Origin: an uncultured Paraprevotella sp.
GTDB lineage: Bacteria > Bacteroidota > Bacteroidia > Bacteroidales > Bacteroidaceae
Direction: 5' to 3'
Assembly: GCA_910586505.1 (NCBI GenBank)
Contig: CAJUGV010000001.1
Coordinates: 514,004 to 578,003 of the forward strand
DNA length: 64,000 nt
The notes under the pieces were generated by a model. That model saw nothing but the letters and a program-made list of their open reading frames with translations, searched no databases and had not been told where the DNA came from. Positions 33,296 to 41,054 of this stretch are shown piece by piece. A program made the translations under genes and the position numbers. The first letter of the stretch is position 1. The number at the start of each line of letters is the position of its first letter.

Positions 33296-34150
33296 ATGTG
33301 TGAAAGTTGTTATATTATAGGGCGCGGTGTGGGGCAGGTCATGTTCCGCAATAATGCGGTGTCGGGAGCGCTGATGCTCATCGGTATAGCCTGTAATGCG
33401 TGGCAGCAGGCGCTTCTTGCCCTGCTGGGCTGTTTCGTGGCTACGGCGGCGGCTTTCTTCTCCGGCTATTCCAAACAGGATATTGAAGACGGGCTTTACG
33501 GGTTCAACGGTACGCTGACGGGTATCGCCGCCGGAGTCTTTCTCGAACCCGGGTGGGGAATGCTGGGGATGGCGGTGTGCGGTGCGGCGCTTTCCTCATG
33601 GGTGGTCCGTCTGCTTGGCCGTCAGAAATGGCTGCCCGGCTTCACGGCCCCTTTCATTCTTGTCGTGTGGCTGATACTGGCAGTCTGCCGTCTGTGGTTC
33701 CCTTCGCTTTTGTTGACTTCCGAACCGGCGGTGGCGGCGGAGCCGTCTTTCTTTCGGGCTTTCAGCCTGCACCTGGGACAGGTCATGTTTCAGGGAGATA
33801 CGGTGCTTTCGGGGCTGTTCTTTCTGGCTGCCATCGTGATACAGTCGCGCGTTCAGGTGTTGTATGCCGTATGGGGAGCACTGCTTCCGCTTGCCATGGC
33901 ATGGATGCCCGCAGTGAGCTATGGCGATTTCAATGCAGGTCTGTTCGGCTACAATGCCGTGCTTTGTGCTATGGCGTTGGGCGACCGGTCGTGGCGAGGT
34001 GCGGCGTGGGCGACGCTGGCTGTTGCGGTTTCGGTGGCCCTGCAAGTCTGGGGCCTGCGCGAAGGCGTGGTGACACTTACGGCTCCGTTCGTGGTTTCCG
34101 TATGGACGGTGATGGGGCTGAGGCGTGTTTATTCTTCATTCCGGAACTGA
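33296..34150 (+). CDS. urea transporter (UT family)
   Basis: 284 residues from ATG 33296. The frame is open from within the ferredoxin gene, but the terminator at 33238-33276 makes earlier starts unlikely, and ATG 33341 is an alternative. It is a multi-spanning inner-membrane channel. The two internal repeats show the UT selectivity-filter pattern: DIEDGLYGFNGTLTGIAAG in the first half and DFNAGLFGYNAVLCAMALG in the second. It is expected to pass urea or a similar small molecule. No urease genes are in the window, so nitrogen use from urea would need enzymes elsewhere. Confidence 0.88.
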   Translation: MCESCYIIGRGVGQVMFRNNAVSGALMLIGIACNAWQQALLALLGCFVATAAAFFSGYSKQDIEDGLYGFNGTLTGIAAGVFLEPGWGMLGMAVCGAALSSWVVRLLGRQKWLPGFTAPFILVVWLILAVCRLWFPSLLLTSEPAVAAEPSFFRAFSLHLGQVMFQGDTVLSGLFFLAAIVIQSRVQVLYAVWGALLPLAMAWMPAVSYGDFNAGLFGYNAVLCAMALGDRSWRGAAWATLAVAVSVALQVWGLREGVVTLTAPFVVSVWTVMGLRRVYSSFRN

Positions 34151-34616
34151 AAAAATCTTGTTTCCTACTTCATTCGGAGTGTTTTTTTGCATGTTTATTC
34201 ACTGATAAGTGCATATATGCGGACTTCGGATTGCATATATGCGCATTTTCATGGGCACGAAAATAAATTTTGAAGCGCAATGAAATTTATTTTCGTCCGC
34301 ATCAAAATTCTCATTTGTCCGCAAGATGCGGTAACGGAGTATGCAAGGGCGGTGGAAACCCTCTTTTCCTCTCTTCTTTTTTCTCTAATTGGCGGAAATC
34401 TTCTCACAGGATGAGGTTGACACATTGTATGTTTTTGGCGCCATCGTCTTTCGCCCGTGCGGAAGTCGTGCCCTTAGAGTGTTCGGACGTTTGTCATAAT
34501 GGTAGAAAGCGGATTGGTTCCTTGTCATTCCGTTTTGCGGCGAGGCCGTGTGCGTGCGTTCTTTTCGCTGCGTGCCGGGTGAGGGGGCGAATGGTGCATT
34601 CCTGCGTAAAAGAGAA
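34151..34616. other. spacer with palindrome module C
   Basis: It contains two copies of TGCATATATGCG (34210-34221, 34232-34243), the inverted repeat GAAAATAAATTT (34259-34270) with AAATTTATTTTC (34283-34294) around TGAAGCGCAATG, and nearby GTCCGCATCAAAATT. No gene was recognised between the urea transporter and the propeller-protein terminator. Confidence 0.55.
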
Positions 34617-34645
34617 GCCCTCCCGTCCGTAGCGGACAGGAGGGC
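34617..34645 (-). terminator. terminator of the SusC/D operon end
   Basis: GCCCTCCCGTCCG (34617-34629) pairs, with one mismatch, with CGGACAGGAGGGC (34633-34645). The minus strand continues into TTCTCTTTTA. Confidence 0.7.
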
Positions 34646-34675
34646 GGTGATATGGCTGGGATTTCCCTTGTTTAC

Positions 34676-36352
34676 TTAGAAGTTGGCTTTCAGCGCCTTC
34701 ATCTTATCCTTTCCGTTAGAGAGGATATAGACACCGCGGTTCAGGTCGTCGATGCTGATGGAAGTGGCGTTGTCGGCACGCTTCACCATGCAGCCCTGCA
34801 TGTTGTAAACGGCGATATCGTTAGGCTCTGCAAAGTAGAATGTGTTGCCTACGCGGTGAGCGCCCAGTGCGGTTGTACTTTGGATGCCGGAAGCAACCAC
34901 CTTGTAGGTAGCCAGCGATGTTTCTGCGTTTTCGAGGTTTGCAGAAAGCACGGCCTTGGTTGTGCCGTTGATGGCGGCGCCTGTCACGAAGAGATCGCTG
35001 CCCTTGGTCATTTGGCCGTTGGAGCAGGTGAAGTTCAGTGTTTGCGTGAGTTTGTGGCCGGCAACCTCTTCTGCGTATCCGTAGAGGAATACTTCGCCGT
35101 TGTTCACTTCCATCGCATTGAAAACTTCGCAGAAGTGCATGCTGTCTCCCTCACCTTCTCCTACACCGCTCACGGACGTCCATATTACGTCCATCGTCTC
35201 TTTGTTCAGGGCCGTGGCATAGAGGTCGCAGGCATCCGTTGCCGTTTTGCTTGGGTCGAAAACCAGCTGCTGCTGGAATGTACCGGCAATGTAGAGCACT
35301 CCGTCTTCTACTTTCATTCCGCCGATGATGTCGAATGAGGCTAAGTTGGTGTGAGGGGTGGCGTGTAAAACCTTGGTGTTGACCTCTGTTCCGTTTTTGA
35401 CGGATGTGAGTACATAACCATGTTCTATGCTGGAGGTGGGGCCGTCATAAGAAAAACTAAATGTTTCAGATTGTCCGGCCACTTCTGATTTTATGTTTCC
35501 GTTACCCACGAAGCAAAGATATACCGTACCGTTGTCAACCGTGAAGTTCAGACTTTCATATCCCATTTGTTCGTTTGAAATCTGGTCGACCGCGCCTACA
35601 TGCGCCACCGAGGTCTCACCGTTCAGTCCTGTTGCGTTCATGGAGATGATGCCCGCGCATGGAATGTCCTGATACATAAAGTCGAAGACGTTGAGGTATG
35701 CCCCTCCCCATTTGGAATCACCGAGTGCGACATCCCCCGTGTGAATGGCTGAAGCATAGAGTTTTCCACCGTCGACTTCGATGTGCTGGATACGGAAATA
35801 AGGATAGCCGGCATCGGGGAAATAAAGTCCGCTTTCCATGATGCTTGCGGGCGTTTCTGCATAGATGGTCTTCACGGTTTGCAATACGCCCTCGGCGTTG
35901 TAGGCAGCGATGAAGCTGGTTACTTTGTTCACTTCTCCTTCTTTGCCGTTTATGTCCTTATTCTGTCCGTCCGTGCTGCCCACAATCACCTTGTCGGCCA
36001 ATGTACCGGCGATGTAGACATTGTTCTTGTCGTCCGTAGTGATACAACTGATAGTGGCCGCACCGGCGAGGCTGACGGCCCAAAGCGACTTGCCGTTGGC
36101 GTCATATTTTGCCAGGTAGGCACTGTTGGCAACAGGCTCCAGGAAGGCGTCGCCGATAGCGATGGCCTGGTCGAACTGACCTGTCATGTAAGTATTGCCG
36201 GCGTTGTCCACGGCCGTGGGGGCGTTCTTGTAAAGATTGTCGTGCGAAGCGACGCCTGTCAGTTTGGTTTCCCAATTCTTGGTCTCTGTGGTCTGTGCCT
36301 GCATGCCTGCCGCGAAGAGGCTGCATGCGGCGATAAGTAAGAATCTTTTCAT
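34676..36352 (-). CDS. secreted beta-propeller-like protein with C-terminal sorting-type domain
   Basis: 558 residues with a signal peptide (RFLLIAACSLFAAGMQAQ). The body has repeated propeller-like blocks of the SBBP/PQQ type (AVDNAGNTYMTGQFDQAIAIGD, TTDDKNNVYIAGTL, VEDGVLYIAGTFQQQLVFD, VNNGEVFLYGYAEE). The last 60 residues, IAVYNMQGCMVKRADNATS then LNRGVYILSNGKDKMKALKANF, match the type A C-terminal sorting domain used by type IX secretion. It is the last gene of the metalloprotease-SusC-SusD run (73 bp after SusD), so it is probably the surface-exposed partner of this uptake system. The ligand is unknown. Confidence 0.72.
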   Translation of the reverse strand: MKRFLLIAACSLFAAGMQAQTTETKNWETKLTGVASHDNLYKNAPTAVDNAGNTYMTGQFDQAIAIGDAFLEPVANSAYLAKYDANGKSLWAVSLAGAATISCITTDDKNNVYIAGTLADKVIVGSTDGQNKDINGKEGEVNKVTSFIAAYNAEGVLQTVKTIYAETPASIMESGLYFPDAGYPYFRIQHIEVDGGKLYASAIHTGDVALGDSKWGGAYLNVFDFMYQDIPCAGIISMNATGLNGETSVAHVGAVDQISNEQMGYESLNFTVDNGTVYLCFVGNGNIKSEVAGQSETFSFSYDGPTSSIEHGYVLTSVKNGTEVNTKVLHATPHTNLASFDIIGGMKVEDGVLYIAGTFQQQLVFDPSKTATDACDLYATALNKETMDVIWTSVSGVGEGEGDSMHFCEVFNAMEVNNGEVFLYGYAEEVAGHKLTQTLNFTCSNGQMTKGSDLFVTGAAINGTTKAVLSANLENAETSLATYKVVASGIQSTTALGAHRVGNTFYFAEPNDIAVYNMQGCMVKRADNATSISIDDLNRGVYILSNGKDKMKALKANF

Positions 36353-36425
36353 GTTTTAATGTATTTGGATTGAATAATATGTCTTTTTGTTTGTCTTGCA
36401 GCATATGGGGCGGGGCCGGATGAAA

Positions 36426-37769
36426 TCAGTCTTCATCCAGTCCCGGGTTGGCTTCGATGGCTGCGGCCGGAATGCGGAGCGTATAGCGCGGATCGTCTTT
36501 TTCCAGCACGTAGGTTTCACCGTTATAGGTCTTGGTCAGTTGCGGACGTGTGGTGCGCCGCAGGTCGAACCAACGATGGCCTTCAAAAGCCAGTTCGCGG
36601 AAGCGTTCGTCATGAATTTCCTGCCGGAGTTCGTCCTTGGTCATGCCTCGTACCAGCGTCTCGTATTTCGGATACTGCGCGCTGTGATAGCGTTTCTTCA
36701 TCAGTTCCGTCAGATAGTGAAGGGCCTTGTCCGTATCGTTCAGCTCCAGTGCCGCTTCTGCCGCCGTCAAGTAGAACTCCGCGCTGCGGAAAGTGCAGCG
36801 GAATTCCTCGGCGCCGCTTTTGAGCATTTCTGCCGTACTGGCCGTTATCTGCCGGTAGAATTTGTTTTTACGCATGTCGCCGCTGCGGTAGAGGGCCAAC
36901 AGGTCGGAACTGACATATCCCACACCGAGCGAGGAGGAGAGGAAGATGCTCTCCATAGAGAGGATGGCTTCCACAGACAGGTAATGGTTAGGCAAAACCG
37001 TCGATGTGGGCAGGTCTTCCAGTGCGCCGTGGCGTGTCACTACATCCGTGGCATAGTCGTATGCCTGCTGCCAGTTGCCCATGTAGAGATGCACACGTGC
37101 GCGGAACGCATTCACCGAAAGGGTGTTGAACCGGTAGGTCTGTCCCTCGGGCCATTGCTCTACGTTGAGCAGTTGCTCTGCTGCATTGATGTCGGCCAGA
37201 ATGGCTTCGTACACTTCCGCCACAGAGTTGCGCGCAAGCACTTCGTTGATGTTGCTGTTCAGTTTCAGGGGAATTCCCTTGGTGGTGGCCGGGTCGCAGT
37301 GCGTGTAAGGCTCGGCATAGAGATTGATCAGACAGAAGTGTACGAAAGCGCGGAGCATGTAGGCCTCTCCGGCCAGTTGCCGGCGTTCGTCTGCCGTGCC
37401 GGCAGTGATGTTATTCCGGTTTTCTATCACGTTGTTGGCGATGTAACTCACATAATAGAATCCTCCCCAGTCGAATGAAAGGGTGGCTTCGTCTGCGCCC
37501 ACATCCATCCATCTCCAGATGTCCAGGTAAGAGTCCAGGCTGGTGGCGTCCTGCTCTCCCTGCATAGTCAGCTCGTCGCTTCTGAAAGTGACTTTGTCCC
37601 TGTCTGTATGTAATCTGGAGTAGGCCTCGGTCATCAGGGCACGGTATTCTTCCACTGTTTCGGGGATGACTTTTCCGACGGGCGTTATATCCAGAAAATC
37701 GTTGCAGGCTGTGAGTGTCCATGCGGATATGAGTGCGAATGCAATTTGTATGAATTGTTTTTTCATCAT
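36426..37769 (-). CDS. SusD/RagB family nutrient-binding lipoprotein
   Basis: 447 residues. The lipobox LTAC (Cys22) precedes NDFLDITPVGKV, the hallmark of SusD proteins. TPR-like helices and the closing FRELAFEGHRWFDLRRT follow. SusD proteins form the lid on the SusC transporter and capture oligosaccharides or peptides at the cell surface. It is 15 bp downstream of the SusC gene. No glycoside hydrolases are in the operon. Instead a metalloprotease leads it, so a peptide or protein ligand (as for RagB) is a reasonable inference. Confidence 0.93.
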   Translation of the reverse strand: MMKKQFIQIAFALISAWTLTACNDFLDITPVGKVIPETVEEYRALMTEAYSRLHTDRDKVTFRSDELTMQGEQDATSLDSYLDIWRWMDVGADEATLSFDWGGFYYVSYIANNVIENRNNITAGTADERRQLAGEAYMLRAFVHFCLINLYAEPYTHCDPATTKGIPLKLNSNINEVLARNSVAEVYEAILADINAAEQLLNVEQWPEGQTYRFNTLSVNAFRARVHLYMGNWQQAYDYATDVVTRHGALEDLPTSTVLPNHYLSVEAILSMESIFLSSSLGVGYVSSDLLALYRSGDMRKNKFYRQITASTAEMLKSGAEEFRCTFRSAEFYLTAAEAALELNDTDKALHYLTELMKKRYHSAQYPKYETLVRGMTKDELRQEIHDERFRELAFEGHRWFDLRRTTRPQLTKTYNGETYVLEKDDPRYTLRIPAAAIEANPGLDED

Positions 37770-37784
37770 TTCCTCTCTTTTTGA

Positions 37785-40700
37785 TTAGAAGTTCACGTTA
37801 AGACCGAAGATGAAACTCTTCGGGATGGGGGCCGCATACGGATTACCCATTGTTTCGGGGTCGAGATAGTTGTGGTAGTCACTGGCTATCACCCATAGAT
37901 TACGTCCCTCGAGAGATACGGACGCGCTCTTGATCCCTATCGGTTTGAGCCATTTCTCGGGCAGTTCGTATCCCAGACGTATGCTCTCGAAGCGGAAGTA
38001 GTTCTGCTTCTTTACCCAGATGTCCAGTTCGCGATACAGATTCTGTTCCGTATAGCGCAGGTATTCGCCTGTGCGACCGTCGTTTCGGGTCATGAGTTTC
38101 GGCAGGCTGGCCCCAGTGTTTTCCGGTGTCCATCTATACAGGATGTCACGGTTGCTGTTCAGGCCGCGGTCGTAGTTGGTGGGGTCGTATGTGGGAGTTG
38201 TTTGCACATACATACCGAAGTTGAAGATGCAGTTGACGCCCAGCGTGAGTTTTTTGTATTTCAGCGTGTTCATGAAACCGCCCGACACTTTCGGTTCGTT
38301 GCTTCCGATGTAACTGTACAGGTTGCGCTGTTCCTCGGCACTCAGGGTGCTGGCGCCGGCGTTGTTCAGTTTTAGAAACTCCGTGGCGGTGACTTTCTGT
38401 CCGTCTCGGTTAAGGAAGAGGGGATAACCCTCGTCGTCGAGTCCGGCAGTTTTGTAAGCGAAGATGGCTCCCACGGGGTAGCCTTCCCGGCTCGGTCGCG
38501 TGGCGTTCTCTGCCACGGTCTCTCTCAGTACGGTGTTTTTGTTGAATCCGAAGTTCAGGTTGGTAAACCAAGAGAAGTGCTTTGTGCGCAGATTGCGTGT
38601 GGTGAGGGCCACTTCCACTCCTTCGTTCTTCATGCTGGCCCAGTTGACGGTGGTGGAACTGTAACCGGATTCAAGGGGTAGCATGCGCAGGCCGATGAGG
38701 TCGGTTCCTTTACGATAGTAGTAGTCCACGCTCAGCGAAAGAATCTCATCCCAAAGCGAAATGTCCATACCTATATTGGCCGATTGCGTTTTCTCCCAAC
38801 GCAGGTCGGGGTTGGGGGCGTTGGCCGGCCGGATGGCGTCTTCCGGATTGTTCGGAAGGAGGGTGGTTTTGATGTATTGGCCGATGAGGAAGGGCGAGGT
38901 GTTCTTGTCGATGTTTCCCTGAAGGCCGTAAGAGGCGCGGAGGCCCCAGTTGCCGATTGCGGTGACATTCTTCATGAACGGTTCGTCGCTGATGCGCCAC
39001 AGGCCGCTCACGGAGTAGAGCGGCAGGTAGCGGTATTTCTTGGCTACGCCGAAGATGTCTGATCCGTCAAAACGGATGCTCCCGCCCAGTGTGTAGCGAT
39101 GGTGTAGGGTGTATGACCCTGTTGCAAACCATGATACAAAGGCGTTTTCCAGATGAGTTTCCGTGTGGAGGGGAAGGTTCCTTGCCATCTGTTCCGTGGG
39201 GAAGATGATGGGTACGGAAGTGAGGGTTCTGCGGTCATAGCCGTAGGCGGCAGAGTAGAGCGATTTGTCTTCGTTGTGACGTAATTCCACGCCCGCCATC
39301 AGTTCCAGGTCGTGTATTTCCTTGAAACGGTTCTGATACTCGGCCATGGCCTTCCATGTCCATTGGGTACGGTGATTCTCCGTGATTTTGTTGTTGCCTC
39401 CCTCCGGAAGAATCGTGCTGCCGTTGTATATGTGGTTTACTTTCTCTCTTCGCATGGCGTAACTGTCGTGGGCGGCATATTTCTCGATGGTGCTTTCGTC
39501 CCATTGCAAACCGAACTGGGAGGTAATCTTGAAATGTTCGTCCCACTTGAATTCGGCGTCGAATATGGACATGAGCGAGGTCGATGTGTTTTCGTTTTGC
39601 GTATTGGCGCGTTCCTCAAAGATGTTGAAATCCGGAGCGATGTCGCCGCGGCTGTGCTGCACGTTCGTATCGTATCGGTAGCTTCCGTCCTCGTTATACG
39701 GTGTCATGTAGGGATTGGCGATGCGAGAATAGTAGACGGGATTGGTGAATCCTTCACTATAGGTCAGGTATGTGTGTTGCTTGCGCCGGTTGGCGAATGC
39801 CGATGCACCGACCTTGAGCTTGCTGTTGATGCGGTAGTTCGTCTTAAGCGTCATGTTGAAGCGGTCGTTCTTCACGCCGTCCACATTACCTTGCTCCACA
39901 TAGTATCCCACGGCAGAGTAATAGGTAGCCTTGTCCGATCCTCCCGACAGACTTATATTGTATTCCTGATTGAACACACCGCGGAAAAGGATATCGTTCC
40001 AGTCGGTGTTGATGGCCTTCAGGCGGTTGACCGCCGATTGTGCTTCGGGGGAAAGGGCATCCCATCCTCCGGCCTTGTAGGCATCTGTAAGACCGTATTC
40101 CCCGAGGATTTGCGCTACCCCGCCCTTGGTTTCGCGGTAGGTGAAATCCGAACGCAGCAGATCCAGCTCGAGGTTCACTTTCTCTTCCGATGTCATCAGA
40201 TTCAGCCGGTCGATGTCCGTCTTAGGGTTATATGTAAGTTTGGTTGAAAAGTTAATTTGCGGTTTGCCGGCCTTGCCCTGTTTGGTGGTGATGACGATCA
40301 CTCCGTTGGCGGCGCGGGCTCCGTATATGGCTGTCGCCGCGGCGTCCTTAAGCACGGTGATGCTCTCGATATCGGCCGGATTGATGCCGGCTATGGATGT
40401 CTGATAGATATTGTCGATATCTTTCAGTTCTTCCATCGAGGGAATGTCGGTACCTTCGAGAGGGATACCGTCGAGAACCCAAAGCGGGTCCTGCGATCCG
40501 TTAATGGAAGATGTACCACGGATGCGCAACTTGACCGGCGCTCCCGGCGAACCGGAAGACGTCACGCTGGACAATCCGGCGATCTGTCCGGCCAGTGCCT
40601 GGTCGATGCTCTTTACAGCTCCGATTTTCTCATCGGAAATTTTCATGGTGGTGACTGCCGAAGTCAGTTTGCGGCGGTCGATGGCCTGATAACCGGTGAC

Positions 40701-41033
40701 GATGAGTTCTCCCAGTTCCTTGGACTGATTGTCCATGTAGATCTTATAATGATTCTGATTGGCGCGGAGATGTACGGGCACTGTGGTATAGCCTATGAAG
40801 CGGCATGTCAGGTCATGTACGTTGACCGGCACTTCTATCCGGAATTTTCCGTCCAGGTCGGTGGTTGTTCCGTTGGCTACGGTTCCCGCCTTGCTCATGA
40901 TGGCCACGGTGGCCCCTATGAGCGGCTGGTTGTCGGCCTTGTCAAAGATTTCGCCTGTGACGGTACGTGTCTGTGCCGTCGTAGCTAACAAGCCGGCGAA
41001 CAGCAGCAGAAGGGTACATTCGATTTTTCTCAT
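37785..41033 (-). CDS. SusC/RagA TonB-dependent outer-membrane transporter
   Basis: 1082 residues. Signal peptide, a carboxypeptidase-regulatory-like beta domain (about 22-105, VTGEIFDKADNQPLIGATVAI), a TonB-box-like ELGELIVTGYQ, then a plug with LRIRGTSSINGSQDPLWVLDGIP and ITVLKDAAATAIYGARAANGVIVITTK (the SusC signature). A long beta-barrel ends with an aromatic residue (NVNF). It imports substrate captured by SusD using TonB energy. It sits 15 bp upstream of SusD and 21 bp downstream of the metalloprotease gene. Confidence 0.95.
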   Translation of the reverse strand: MRKIECTLLLLFAGLLATTAQTRTVTGEIFDKADNQPLIGATVAIMSKAGTVANGTTTDLDGKFRIEVPVNVHDLTCRFIGYTTVPVHLRANQNHYKIYMDNQSKELGELIVTGYQAIDRRKLTSAVTTMKISDEKIGAVKSIDQALAGQIAGLSSVTSSGSPGAPVKLRIRGTSSINGSQDPLWVLDGIPLEGTDIPSMEELKDIDNIYQTSIAGINPADIESITVLKDAAATAIYGARAANGVIVITTKQGKAGKPQINFSTKLTYNPKTDIDRLNLMTSEEKVNLELDLLRSDFTYRETKGGVAQILGEYGLTDAYKAGGWDALSPEAQSAVNRLKAINTDWNDILFRGVFNQEYNISLSGGSDKATYYSAVGYYVEQGNVDGVKNDRFNMTLKTNYRINSKLKVGASAFANRRKQHTYLTYSEGFTNPVYYSRIANPYMTPYNEDGSYRYDTNVQHSRGDIAPDFNIFEERANTQNENTSTSLMSIFDAEFKWDEHFKITSQFGLQWDESTIEKYAAHDSYAMRREKVNHIYNGSTILPEGGNNKITENHRTQWTWKAMAEYQNRFKEIHDLELMAGVELRHNEDKSLYSAAYGYDRRTLTSVPIIFPTEQMARNLPLHTETHLENAFVSWFATGSYTLHHRYTLGGSIRFDGSDIFGVAKKYRYLPLYSVSGLWRISDEPFMKNVTAIGNWGLRASYGLQGNIDKNTSPFLIGQYIKTTLLPNNPEDAIRPANAPNPDLRWEKTQSANIGMDISLWDEILSLSVDYYYRKGTDLIGLRMLPLESGYSSTTVNWASMKNEGVEVALTTRNLRTKHFSWFTNLNFGFNKNTVLRETVAENATRPSREGYPVGAIFAYKTAGLDDEGYPLFLNRDGQKVTATEFLKLNNAGASTLSAEEQRNLYSYIGSNEPKVSGGFMNTLKYKKLTLGVNCIFNFGMYVQTTPTYDPTNYDRGLNSNRDILYRWTPENTGASLPKLMTRNDGRTGEYLRYTEQNLYRELDIWVKKQNYFRFESIRLGYELPEKWLKPIGIKSASVSLEGRNLWVIASDYHNYLDPETMGNPYAAPIPKSFIFGLNVNF

Positions 41034-41054
41034 ATTAGTTTGTTTTATTCATAC

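Noticed and set aside
34210..34243. CRISPR-like direct repeat (two copies of TGCATATATGCG)
   Set aside because: Only two short self-complementary copies, no further units, no cas genes. It belongs to the palindrome modules.
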